Shown one piece after another: positions 34,038 to 42,667 of a DNA stretch of 64,000 nt; the first letter of the stretch is position 1, and each line of letters opens with the position of its first letter. The notes under the pieces were generated by a model. That model saw nothing but the letters and a program-made list of their open reading frames with translations. It was not told the DNA's origin and did no database searches. The DNA is taken from contig NZ_AZAJ01000001.1 of NCBI RefSeq assembly GCF_000504205.1, forward strand, positions 310,001 through 374,000, given 5' to 3'. Origin of the DNA: Methanolobus tindarius DSM 2278 (lineage in GTDB: Archaea > Halobacteriota > Methanosarcinia > Methanosarcinales > Methanosarcinaceae). A program made the position numbers and the translations under genes.

Positions 34038-34858
34038 TTTTCACCTTCCAGTGCCTGTCCAACAAGCACAAAAGAGAGTACTAATAAAGTGATACATAGT
34101 CCGGCAGGCATCAGCCACCACATCCATGCATCCGTGAAAAATACCAGCGGATATGATACTGCATATTTTATCATGGTTCCCCAGCTTGGAAATGAAGGAT
34201 CTCCAAGACCCAGGAATGCAAGACCTGATTCTGAAAGTATGGCACGGATGGATTGCATGACAACTGTGGTTATCATTATCGGATACAGGTCAGGAACTAT
34301 GTGTTTTTTGATTACATACCAGTTACCAGCTCCTGAGACTCTGGCAAAGTCCACATGACCTGAGACTCTCAATGTTTTTGTCTGGGCTCTGGTGATTCTT
34401 GCACCGACAGGCCATCCCATTACAATAAGAATGAAAATAATATTCCAGAGACTTGGACTCAGATACGCTGCAAGTATCAGGATAAGAGGCAGGTCCGGTA
34501 TCATGAGGAAAATATCAACTCCTCTCATCATGACCCTGTCAAAGTTCCCACCGGTGTACCCTGAAAATACACCTGCAAGAGTACCAATAACCAAAACACC
34601 GAAAGAGACCATCAGGGCTACCATCAGCGAAGTTCTTGATCCGTAGACGAGATTGGAAAATATGTCTTTTCCAACATCATCGGTTCCAAGGAGATGTTCA
34701 CTACTGGGCTTAAGTAAAGGATTGCTGGATACATCAGCAGGTGAATAGGGCGTGATTAACGGCGCTGCAATTGCAACGAAAATGAAAGAACAAAGAATGA
34801 CAAGTCCGGTAATACCTTTTGGACTTTGCAATCTCTGTAACAACGTTTTTTCGTGCAT
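34034..34858 (-). CDS. Dipeptide/nickel-type ABC transporter permease (DppC/NikC type)
   Basis: I start at the ATG at 34858, three bases after the upstream stop, because the preceding 13 in-frame codons overlap the neighbouring permease. The 274-residue protein has about six helices. Family signatures are TDDVGKDIFSNLVYGSRTSL in the N-terminal outward region and VMGWPVGARITRAQTKTLR in the coupling loop, with a GLGDPSFPSWGTMI loop late. It forms the channel with the other permease. Confidence 0.92.
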   Translation of the reverse strand: MHEKTLLQRLQSPKGITGLVILCSFIFVAIAAPLITPYSPADVSSNPLLKPSSEHLLGTDDVGKDIFSNLVYGSRTSLMVALMVSFGVLVIGTLAGVFSGYTGGNFDRVMMRGVDIFLMIPDLPLILILAAYLSPSLWNIIFILIVMGWPVGARITRAQTKTLRVSGHVDFARVSGAGNWYVIKKHIVPDLYPIMITTVVMQSIRAILSESGLAFLGLGDPSFPSWGTMIKYAVSYPLVFFTDAWMWWLMPAGLCITLLVLSFVLVGQALEGEK

Positions 34859-34860
34859 TT

Positions 34861-35856
34861 TCAATCCTGCCCCGTTCTTCCGTCTATATAGGAACATGCA
34901 ATGTCAGCCGCATAGTTACATGCCAGCACCACCAGTGACATGAATATGAAAGCTCCCTGAAGCACCGGATAATCGCGTTCTATAAATGAATTGTATACCA
35001 GCAGCCCCATTCCCGGATATGAGAAAACGGTTTCTATAAACACCGTACCTGCCACCATAAAACCAAGCATTGCAGCTATCTGGTTAATCACAGGCACAAT
35101 TGAATTGATAAGCACATGTTTTTTTATTGTCCGATCTTTTAGTCCCCTGGCTTCTGCCATGAGCACATACGGTTTTCCAAGTTGCTGAACACAGACGTTC
35201 CTTACAAGCAAATATGTACCAGGCATTTCAAAAGCAGCAAGACAGAGCATCGGCAATGCAAGATGTGAAAGGATGTCCAGTGCATAATCACTGAACCCTG
35301 AATAGTTCATGTACGGGGTTATTGCACCTGAAGTTGGGAACCATCCGGTCTTGTATCCGAAGACAAATATCATGATAGCTCCAAGGAAGAATGCAGGTAT
35401 CGACCTGAAAAACGGCATTATTACAAGAAGTGCATGGTCCAGTTTCTCCCCTCGTTTCCAGGCAGATTCAAGGCCGATTATAATACCGAAGATCGTTGAA
35501 AATACAAGAGCAGTGCCCATGAGAAGTATTGTCCACGGAAGTCTGCCTATGAGAATGTCAACTACAGGTACATTATAGAAAATAGAATAACCGAAATCAA
35601 GATGCAATGCATCTAAGATGTAATGTATGAACTGGATATGGAGAGGGTCATTAAGATGATAGTATTCCATCAACTTGTATTTCATTTCCTCATCGATGAC
35701 CACAGGAAGATCAGCACTCTGGCTGCCTGTGATACTGAGTAGTGGTCCACCTGGCATTACCCGGGGAAGAAAAAAATTGATTGCAAGGATCAGGAAAAAA
35801 GTGATGGCATACTCCAGTCCCCTGGATATTATATGCCCTGACCTTTTCCTGTCCAT
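34861..35856 (-). CDS. Dipeptide/nickel-type ABC transporter permease (DppB/NikB type)
   Basis: A 331-residue protein with six helices and the NikB/DppB layout: an N-terminal helix, a long outward segment (LPRVMPGGPL through SIFYNVPVVDILIGRLPWTI), and the coupling loop MAEARGLKDRTIKKHVLINS. A late TVFIETVFSYPGMGLLVYNS is strongly conserved in this family. GGAGAGA precedes the ATG. It follows the binding protein after 29 nt. Confidence 0.93.
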   Translation of the reverse strand: MDRKRSGHIISRGLEYAITFFLILAINFFLPRVMPGGPLLSITGSQSADLPVVIDEEMKYKLMEYYHLNDPLHIQFIHYILDALHLDFGYSIFYNVPVVDILIGRLPWTILLMGTALVFSTIFGIIIGLESAWKRGEKLDHALLVIMPFFRSIPAFFLGAIMIFVFGYKTGWFPTSGAITPYMNYSGFSDYALDILSHLALPMLCLAAFEMPGTYLLVRNVCVQQLGKPYVLMAEARGLKDRTIKKHVLINSIVPVINQIAAMLGFMVAGTVFIETVFSYPGMGLLVYNSFIERDYPVLQGAFIFMSLVVLACNYAADIACSYIDGRTGQD

Positions 35857-35885
35857 TGCTCTTTATCTCTCCTGCTTTTCCCTGT

Positions 35886-37625
35886 TTAGCTATTCCCGCG
35901 GCGTATCAGGATGAAGGTACATGCAAGGATTGCAACTGAACCAAGGATTCCTATGCTTGAAGCTGCATTCTCTGTTGTTCCTTCAGCAGTGTCATCGTTG
36001 TCACCGTTCCAGGTTCCATAGATGAAAACAAGTTTGTTGTATTCGGTTGGCACACCGCCACCTACTCCACCATCCGTATAGAAGAAGCCGGTTACTGTGT
36101 CCTTACTGGTTGCACTGTAAACGTTCCTGTACATGAGCGGAATCGTTGGCACGTTGTCAGCTATAAGAACCTGCATCTTGTCAACCAGTTCCTTACGCTC
36201 ATCCTCATCCATTGTGCTCATCTGCTCTTCTGCAAGAGCCATGAATTCCGAATTGTTCCATCCGGTTGATGTCGGGAATGAGTTCAGCATTCTGGCAGGG
36301 TCTGTGGATGTACCATGTGAGTATATTGCAAGGTCAAAATTACCTGCACCGACCAGTCCGTCAACGGTCTTGGTGTCTCCAGGTTTAAGAGTTATACTAA
36401 TGCCTATTTCCTTCAGGTATGTCTGGACAAGTTCAGCAATCCTCTGGCTCTGCTGGTCAGAAGAATACAATAACTGGAACTCAAGTGGGTTTCCTTCTGA
36501 ATCCAGTCTTATACCATCACTGTTAGTCTCAGAATAACCTGCATCATCCAGTATCTGATTGGCTTTTTCAATATCATATTCATACTGGGTTACATCAGGA
36601 TTATACCAGCTTGAATAAGGAGGAACATATCCCGGATTTCCTTCAATTCCACCACCATGAAGTACTCTGCTCTCAATATCCGAACAATTCAGTGAATAAT
36701 AAATTGCCTGGCGAACAGTCGTATCATTGAGTATTGTATTTGAAGGAATATTGAATCTCAGGCGGTAAACCCAGTAACCTGGTCCGCTGATAACCTCCAT
36801 GTTGTCTGATTCATCAAGTGCCTGAACCTGGTCGAGAGTGAGGCCTGATTCATCCACTTCCCCTGTCTTCAGGGAAATAACAACATCGGATGTCTTGACA
36901 TAGATGAGAGTGTCTATAATTGGTTCGCCAAGGAAGTAATCCTTGTTAGCAGTGTATTTGTAGGACTGCTGGTCCGTGTCATAATCTTCAAGAATGAAAG
37001 GCCCTGTACCTATTGCAGCCTCATCTTCCATGTATTTACTTGGGTCTTCAACATCTTCCCAGATGTGTTCTGGCATTATTGGGATGACTGCTGCAACCTG
37101 TTGCATGAAAGGTGCATAAGGATAATTTAGTGTGATAACAACAGTATGTTCATCGAGAGCCTCAACACTGTTAATTACGCCAGTGTTATACCAGCTTGAA
37201 CCTATAGGACTTATTGATGCTTTTCCTTTTATGTAATCCATTGTGAAAACGACATCATCTGCTGTGAATGGTTCACCATCATGCCATGTTACTCCTTCTC
37301 TCAGGTGGAATGTCCATTCAAGACCATCATCGGAACTTTCCCATGATTCAGCAAGCAGACCAGTGAAATCTCCTGACTCTTCCGGCCACACAAGTGCATC
37401 AAAACAGTAGCTTGTCATGATATATCCGGGACCACGAGGATAGAATGTCAATGGGGAAGGAAAACCCCAGTCTGCTGTTGAGCTTGTGCCCCAGCTTGCA
37501 GTAAATACTCTTTCTTCGGTGCTGTCTTCGCCTGAAGCTGATGCAGGTACGAATAATGCTGCGATTACTGTACTTACAAGAAGTAATGATATGAAAAGAG
37601 AAATTGATCTTTTACTCAATTTCAT
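35886..37625 (-). CDS. Family 5 extracellular binding protein of the dipeptide/nickel-type importer, C-terminally anchored
   Basis: The ATG at 37625 has AGAGGA 8 nt upstream. The 579-residue protein has a signal peptide, a family 5 binding-protein body (GLLAESWESSDDGLEWTFHL, REGVTWHDGEPFTADDVVF, TYLKEIGISI) and, after an acidic Thr-rich linker, a C-terminal membrane helix (GILGSVAILACTFILIRR). The tail anchor is an archaeal substitute for a lipobox. Family members bind oligopeptides, nickel chelates, opines or haem. The adjoining FmdE-family gene and the metal theme of the window favour a metal chelate but do not settle it. Confidence 0.9.
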   Translation of the reverse strand: MKLSKRSISLFISLLLVSTVIAALFVPASASGEDSTEERVFTASWGTSSTADWGFPSPLTFYPRGPGYIMTSYCFDALVWPEESGDFTGLLAESWESSDDGLEWTFHLREGVTWHDGEPFTADDVVFTMDYIKGKASISPIGSSWYNTGVINSVEALDEHTVVITLNYPYAPFMQQVAAVIPIMPEHIWEDVEDPSKYMEDEAAIGTGPFILEDYDTDQQSYKYTANKDYFLGEPIIDTLIYVKTSDVVISLKTGEVDESGLTLDQVQALDESDNMEVISGPGYWVYRLRFNIPSNTILNDTTVRQAIYYSLNCSDIESRVLHGGGIEGNPGYVPPYSSWYNPDVTQYEYDIEKANQILDDAGYSETNSDGIRLDSEGNPLEFQLLYSSDQQSQRIAELVQTYLKEIGISITLKPGDTKTVDGLVGAGNFDLAIYSHGTSTDPARMLNSFPTSTGWNNSEFMALAEEQMSTMDEDERKELVDKMQVLIADNVPTIPLMYRNVYSATSKDTVTGFFYTDGGVGGGVPTEYNKLVFIYGTWNGDNDDTAEGTTENAASSIGILGSVAILACTFILIRRGNS

Positions 37626-37627
37626 CG

Positions 37628-38269
37628 TTACCATCCTCTGTTGTATTCCTCATAACAAGGAATACAGATATATTCACCATTCTGCACTCTGGCTCTGGAT
37701 TCTGCCATCATTTCACCGCATTTTGTACACTGGACTGAATTGAATATCCTTGCTTTTCCGGGAATTTTTGCATCAACAAATTTGACCTCAAACATCTCGT
37801 CAACAGGAGTGTTTCTCATTGTGACTGAAATGCCATCCATTCTTTCCCTGAACTCTTTTACCTCTTCATCAGTAGCAGTTCCTGACATGACCTTAGGACG
37901 AAGTTCACTGACCTTCGGGTCGATGTTGTCTATATTGAAACTTGCTTTAAGGGCTACCCTTACAGCTTTTTTGCTGTCACGGCAGATGAATGTGAATACC
38001 TGTTTTGCATGGTCCTTGTAAATGAGATTGCCTTTGCCTATTGTGCAGCCCGTAAGCACCTGAACTGCATCGACTCCACAAGCATCGTTTTCCACGATGG
38101 TGACAAGTTCCTCGTCAATGTCCCTTTCGGTTTCCAGTTTTTCAATACCTGCTTTTGCTGCGATGTAACCAATTGTAAGGCCAGGACAGACGTGTCCGTG
38201 GAACTTCGCAGCATCTTCAAATGGAGCAATTTCTCTAGTTGTGTTTTCGGTAGAACAATCTGATGACAT
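37628..38269 (-). CDS. FmdE-family protein with C-terminal zinc-ribbon
   Basis: I take the ATG at 38269 (GTGAT upstream), giving 213 residues. The FmdE domain (about 14-150) has FHGHVCPGLTIGY, ENDACGVDAVQVLTGCTIGKG and a GTATDEEVKEFRERM helix. The C-terminal ribbon has CTKCGEM and CIPCYEEY. FmdE is named for a protein linked to molybdenum formylmethanofuran dehydrogenase, but its role is not firmly established; members bind metals through the HxC motif. Here it sits 2 nt before the start of a peptide/nickel-type binding protein, in the same operon, suggesting a part in handling the imported metal or ligand. The secreted CbiX-like protein near 2 kb shares part of this domain. Confidence 0.88.
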   Translation of the reverse strand: MSSDCSTENTTREIAPFEDAAKFHGHVCPGLTIGYIAAKAGIEKLETERDIDEELVTIVENDACGVDAVQVLTGCTIGKGNLIYKDHAKQVFTFICRDSKKAVRVALKASFNIDNIDPKVSELRPKVMSGTATDEEVKEFRERMDGISVTMRNTPVDEMFEVKFVDAKIPGKARIFNSVQCTKCGEMMAESRARVQNGEYICIPCYEEYNRGW

Positions 38270-38478
38270 GATAATCACGAATGGTAAAAGTAAGTAATAC
38301 ATATAATAGTTTTCGTGTTATTAGATTTTACTCGAATATAATAATAACATCGATAATTTGATATCAAATATTGTAAATCATATGATAACACAAATTATAC
38401 GATACCCGTAATATTGTGAACTAAAAATCAATAAAAAAGATGAAAAGAATAAATGTGCAGACATCATTTTATCTGATA

Positions 38479-39099
38479 TTAAGTAGAATCATTTTCCCTG
38501 TACATTTTAGCAAGCGGGTCTTTTCCCTGGGGAAACATTGCACTGAAAGGTTCGAATTTTCCAAGTTCTTCAACTGTGCAGAAATGCATGCCATCATCTG
38601 CACCCATCATCATTAAAGGACGGGCTTTGTCCACATTGCATAATCCAGTCTCATCATATACTTCATCTTCAACTTCCAGGTGGACAACTTTTCCCATAAT
38701 AAGTATGTAGCTGGCTTCTTCATACAGTTTGAAAAGTTCACACTCCATCCATGCATAAGATCCTTTTATTCCGGGAGCACTGATCTTTTTTGATGGTTTT
38801 TCCTCAAGACCTGCAAATTCAAATTCATCCTGATCGGCAGGAATCGCTTTTGCAGTTGGTATAACCTTGTCTGCAAAATCTGCACCGGCAAGATTCACGA
38901 CAAATTCTCCTGTTTCTCTGATATTGTCAAGCGTGTCTCTTCTTTTTGCCGTTGCGATGCATATAAGATCAAGAGGTCTTAGTACCGGCATTACGCAGCC
39001 ATACGGAGCAATGTTTCTTACACCTTCCTTACTTACCGTAGATATGAAAGCAACAGGAAGAGGCATTACAGATTCTTTTTTGAATGGTTTTAATTCCAT
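38479..39099 (-). CDS. Flavin reductase-like / FMN-binding split-barrel protein
   Basis: The ATG at 39099 follows GGTGA by 5 nt, giving 206 residues. The sequence has the split-barrel flavin reductase pattern: PLPVAFISTVSKEGVRNIAPY near the N-terminus, then RRDTLDNIRETGEFVVNLAG, then FKLYEEASYILIMGKVVHLEV. Methanogen members bind FMN and act as small electron carriers or reductases; the specific partner is unknown. The 209-nt gap before the FmdE-like gene suggests its own transcript or the head of that operon. It could reduce an imported ferric or cobalt complex. Confidence 0.88.
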   Translation of the reverse strand: MELKPFKKESVMPLPVAFISTVSKEGVRNIAPYGCVMPVLRPLDLICIATAKRRDTLDNIRETGEFVVNLAGADFADKVIPTAKAIPADQDEFEFAGLEEKPSKKISAPGIKGSYAWMECELFKLYEEASYILIMGKVVHLEVEDEVYDETGLCNVDKARPLMMMGADDGMHFCTVEELGKFEPFSAMFPQGKDPLAKMYRENDST

Positions 39100-39714
39100 A
39101 GTTTTCACCATTTTATTTACAGATTTTAGTAATACCATAATACAATAAATAGCTATTAGTTGTTATTTTTATGTTTATTCGTAACATTGATATATGAAGA
39201 AATACTATTTAGAACCAGACAGGTCGAACACTATCACAACAATAACTAGAAGTTCTCCGAAATATATTCTGTATAGCATGTTAGTGGTTCACGCATAACT
39301 GCTGTGTTTGGCCTGTTAATATTGGCCAATTTATTTACCAAGACCTTCCACTTTAATTGGCCAATCCTCCTATTCTACGGAAAAAAGGCTTCAGATAATT
39401 GAATCTATAGGATTAGTAAAGATTGCGGATTTTACAGAAAATATACTACAGTGACGTATAAATAGCCGTAAAAATACATAGAGAATTGCAATTAAAAATA
39501 GTTCTTCCGTATAAGAGTAAATTAGCATTATAATATAATTACATCAATTTGTAGCATAGAAACTAAGATGTATAACTAAAATAAAGCACTATATATAGTA
39601 TTGTTACTACTTCTTAATAAATTATTTCTTTAGAAATATAGATTCGTAGGTAGGTTTCCAGGTATTTTGCAGGTTGCAGAATTTATGAATACGGATACAT
39701 CAAGGAGTTACCAA
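39100..39714. other. 0.6-kb gene-less region before the ArsR-type regulator
   Basis: An A+T-rich divergent region. It holds two exact ATTGGCCAAT palindromes (39321-39330 and 39356-39365), TATA-like sequences near 39590 (ACTATATATAG) and the AAGGAG site of the regulator at 39702. No gene or RNA is recognised. Confidence 0.5.
39321..39365. repeat. Two identical palindromes ATTGGCCAAT, 35 bp apart
   Basis: ATTGGCCAAT occurs at 39321-39330 and again at 39356-39365, with a partial TTGGCC just before the first. The centre spacing of 35 bp is a little over three helical turns. Paired sites like these are typical operators. They lie between the flavin reductase-like gene and the ArsR-type regulator. 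Confidence 0.5.
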
Positions 39715-40011
39715 ATGGTTGAAAAGACTAACATGATTAAAGTGGTAGGTAATGAAACAAGATTAAAAATACTGGATTCACTTTCTTCCAAAGATAAACA
39801 CATCACAGAAATTGCAAATGAGCTTGGAATTTCATGTACAAGTATTTCCAAACACGTACGGGTGCTGGAAGAAGCGAAGCTTGTTGAAAGAAATATATTT
39901 GGTAAAAGTCATGTTCTTTCACTTCCAAATAAAGTGAATAAAAAAATAATTAATCAAGACTACTCATCAGATTTGGAATTGTACATTCTGGATAATTATT
40001 ATTTGGTTTGA
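39715..40011 (+). CDS. ArsR-type winged-helix regulator (upstream of the cbiZ operon)
   Basis: The best start is ATG 39715 with AAGGAG 7 nt upstream, giving 98 residues; two earlier in-frame starts lack a site. The protein is almost all winged helix: NETRLKILDSLSSKDKHITE, then ANELGISCTSISKHVRVLEE as recognition region, then LVERNIFGKSHVLS. No cysteine pair of the classical metal site is present, so the signal is unclear. A related regulator lies past the other end of the operon (49.1 kb), matching in NETRLK, SKH and the FGKxHVLS wing. It is the obvious candidate to control the operon that begins 222 nt downstream. Confidence 0.85.
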   Translation: MVEKTNMIKVVGNETRLKILDSLSSKDKHITEIANELGISCTSISKHVRVLEEAKLVERNIFGKSHVLSLPNKVNKKIINQDYSSDLELYILDNYYLV

Positions 40012-40233
40012 TAAAACCAACTACTATTTTTCACCACCAATTCAGAGTCATTCACACTCCGGCAAAAATGCCATTCAAAATGCCATTATTACTTAAAAAG
40101 CTAATAGCTATGAGGTAAAATCCACTCTATAAATACAACTTTTTTCAGATGCTCCGTGTTAATTTTGGTATGAGATTTTTCAATTTAATATTACATCATC
40201 CATGAAAAATACCTTGTTAACCGGTGATTGAAC

Positions 40234-41454
40234 ATGAATGGAAAAACAGATGAAAAAACTATCATCTCATCTATGGAAAACAGCCAGGTTGAAGTAAAAA
40301 ATGATAGCTGGCTTTCAAAAGAATTATTATGGCAAACATCTGGTGGAGAAAGGGTTTTCCTTCATGAGAAGTCGATTGTCGTGGAACTGCCATCTGGTAG
40401 AAATACGCTCACTACATCCTGGTTAAATGGAGGATACCGGAACGATATTCGCTACATATATAATCATCAGGTTCTGCATGAATCTGATGTTGACCATGAA
40501 GTTTCCTCTCTAGAAGGAGGAGGAATTTCAGCTTATGCTGCGCTGGTTTCAAAAAAGCTGGGACTTGATCCACTATATTCTACCGGTCTTATGACGGCAG
40601 CTAATATGAAAAACGTGGCAATAGTAACCCACAATTTCAGAGATCTTGAAGTTACAGCAATCATCACCGGTGGAATTGAAGTCAATGGGGGACGTGCAGG
40701 GGATCCTGCAACATATTACCAGGAAAACGGACAGTTCACCATGATTCCCGGGACAATTAACACCATTTTGCTCATCGGTGCCAATGTTCCGCATTATGCC
40801 ATGGTGAACGCGGTAGTTACAGCTAGTGAAGCTAAAGCCGTTGCAGTAAATGAACTTATGGCTCCCAGCCAGTATTCTCAGGGAATCGCCACCGGGTCAG
40901 GAACAGATATGATAGCTGTGGTTTCTGATAATACCAGCCATCTGTATCTTGACGACTCCGGAAAACATTCCAAACTCGGGGAGCTCATAGGAAAATGTGT
41001 GAAAGAAGCTACCAAAAAAGCCCTTGCACAGCAATCTGACCTTACATCACAGACCCAATGCAATATGTTAGTGCGGCTTGAAAGGTTTGGAATTGATGAA
41101 AAAAAATACTGGGAAGAAGCTTCCTCCATGGAAGGGGAAAACAGGAAAACGCAATTTATCGAAGAGCTCAGGATTATTGCAAAAAATCCTGCACTTGTGA
41201 GTCTAACAACATCCCTGCTCCATATTGTTGATGAAATATCATGGGAATTGCTTCCTGAGAAAGCCGGCAAAAAAGCTGCACTTTCACTTATAAAAAGTAT
41301 TCCTGAAATTTTACCTTGCGATAAACAACCACCATTTTACAAACTCCTCAACGAAAAAGACAGTATACTCAACAACTGGGTACGTATTACTGCCTGGGTC
41401 TGTAAAAATGGAAAATGTTATGCAGAAGAAAATCACAGCGAGAGCAACAATTAA
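40234..41454 (+). CDS. cbiZ: CbiZ-family adenosylcobinamide amidohydrolase with C-terminal extension
   Basis: Starting at the ATG at 40234 (GGTGA 7 nt upstream), the protein has 406 residues. Residues about 25-260 are CbiZ-like: TSWLNGGYRNDIRYIYNHQV, then STGLMTAANMKNVAIV, PGTINTILLIGANV, ASEAKAVAVNELM, and ATGSGTDMIAVVS. CbiZ cleaves the amide bond to the aminopropanol side chain of (adenosyl)cobinamide, giving cobyric acid, and is the archaeal route for salvaging corrinoids. About 140 further residues, helical and ending in a KNGKCYAEEN tail, are not part of the usual enzyme of about 240 residues. It heads the operon with a BtuFCD-type importer and nitrogenase-like proteins. This points to a corrinoid or related tetrapyrrole as the imported ligand. 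Confidence 0.88.
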   Translation: MNGKTDEKTIISSMENSQVEVKNDSWLSKELLWQTSGGERVFLHEKSIVVELPSGRNTLTTSWLNGGYRNDIRYIYNHQVLHESDVDHEVSSLEGGGISAYAALVSKKLGLDPLYSTGLMTAANMKNVAIVTHNFRDLEVTAIITGGIEVNGGRAGDPATYYQENGQFTMIPGTINTILLIGANVPHYAMVNAVVTASEAKAVAVNELMAPSQYSQGIATGSGTDMIAVVSDNTSHLYLDDSGKHSKLGELIGKCVKEATKKALAQQSDLTSQTQCNMLVRLERFGIDEKKYWEEASSMEGENRKTQFIEELRIIAKNPALVSLTTSLLHIVDEISWELLPEKAGKKAALSLIKSIPEILPCDKQPPFYKLLNEKDSILNNWVRITAWVCKNGKCYAEENHSESNN

Positions 41455-41488
41455 AATAAATTACCCAGTATGAACCGGAGAGAATTCA

Positions 41489-42667
41489 ATGAATAGAAAT
41501 TATGTTTTTGTTTTGCTTATACTTTTGATCTGTAGTCCCTTATCAGGATGCATAGGAGACAGCAGTCAGGAAACAAATAATCCTGTCAATGAAGACTACA
41601 ATTCTTCAAAAGATTATTTTCCTGACAAGATAGACATAGAATATGCACAGGGATTCACAGTTGAATATCATAATAATTACAAACTTGTAACTGTGATGGA
41701 CTCTGTTACAAACAATGAATATTCATACATACTTGTGCAAAAGGGAACTCCTGTTCCTGAGCATGATGAAGATTCCGTTGTAATTGAAATACCTGTAGAA
41801 AGTGTTGCTACTCTTTCCACAACACATTTGCCAGCTCTTGAGATTATCGGAGAGACTGACAAACTCAAAGCTGTCAGCTCTTTTACATATATAAATTCGG
41901 TTCCTGTAAGGCAAATGATTGAAGAGGGAACTATAGAAGAAGTAGGAACCGGCAGCTACATGAATACCGAAGCAATGGTCAGGATAAATCCGGATCTTGT
42001 TTTTACTCTCACTACAGGTGTCCCTTACGATGACAAACATATAGACAATCTGATTGATATCGGGATAAAACCCGTAGTTGTTGATGAATACAAAGAAGAA
42101 TCCGCACTTGCCGGAGCAGAATGGATCAAGTTCATATCCCTGTTTTTCAATGCGGAAGATAAAGCTAATGAATATTTTGATCAGGTTGCAAATGACTATA
42201 ATGAACTTGCAGAAATGGCAAAATCTGTAGAAAACAGACCGGTTGTAATGAGTGGAATGGCATGGGAAGGTACATGGTACGTACCTGGTGGGAACAGCCT
42301 GATAGCCCAGTACATCGATGATGCCGGAGCTAGCTATTTCTGGAATGACAATAATGACACAGGTACTGTAACCCTTGATTTTGAAGCAGTATTTGACATG
42401 GGTAAAGATGCTGATTACTGGGTTTCTTCAGGAACCTGGAACAACTTAGAGGAGCTTGAAGCTGAAGATTCTCTTTACATAGAATTTAATTCAGTAAACA
42501 ATGGAACTGTCTATTCCAGTTACTACAAGGTCAACGAAAACGGAGGGAACGACTATTATGAATCCGGAGTTGTGAGACCTGATCTGGTACTGGCTGATTT
42601 TGTAAAAATGTTCCATCCCGAATTAGTTCCTGACCATGAAATGGTTTATCATAAGAGGATAGAATGA
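41489..42667 (+). CDS. Lipoprotein BtuF/FepB-type binding protein of the cbiZ operon
   Basis: The 392-residue protein has a signal peptide with lipobox PLSGC (cysteine near 21), then an acidic Ser/Asn spacer and a class III binding fold. Telling segments are KLVTVMDSVTNNEYSYILVQ, VESVATLSTTHLPALEIIG, VRINPDLVFTL, and VMSGMAWEGTWYVPGGNSL in the second lobe. It should deliver ligand to the FecCD-type permease whose ATG overlaps its stop (ATGA at 42664-42667). Ligand identity is suggested as corrinoid-like only by CbiZ. Confidence 0.9.
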   Translation: MNRNYVFVLLILLICSPLSGCIGDSSQETNNPVNEDYNSSKDYFPDKIDIEYAQGFTVEYHNNYKLVTVMDSVTNNEYSYILVQKGTPVPEHDEDSVVIEIPVESVATLSTTHLPALEIIGETDKLKAVSSFTYINSVPVRQMIEEGTIEEVGTGSYMNTEAMVRINPDLVFTLTTGVPYDDKHIDNLIDIGIKPVVVDEYKEESALAGAEWIKFISLFFNAEDKANEYFDQVANDYNELAEMAKSVENRPVVMSGMAWEGTWYVPGGNSLIAQYIDDAGASYFWNDNNDTGTVTLDFEAVFDMGKDADYWVSSGTWNNLEELEAEDSLYIEFNSVNNGTVYSSYYKVNENGGNDYYESGVVRPDLVLADFVKMFHPELVPDHEMVYHKRIE

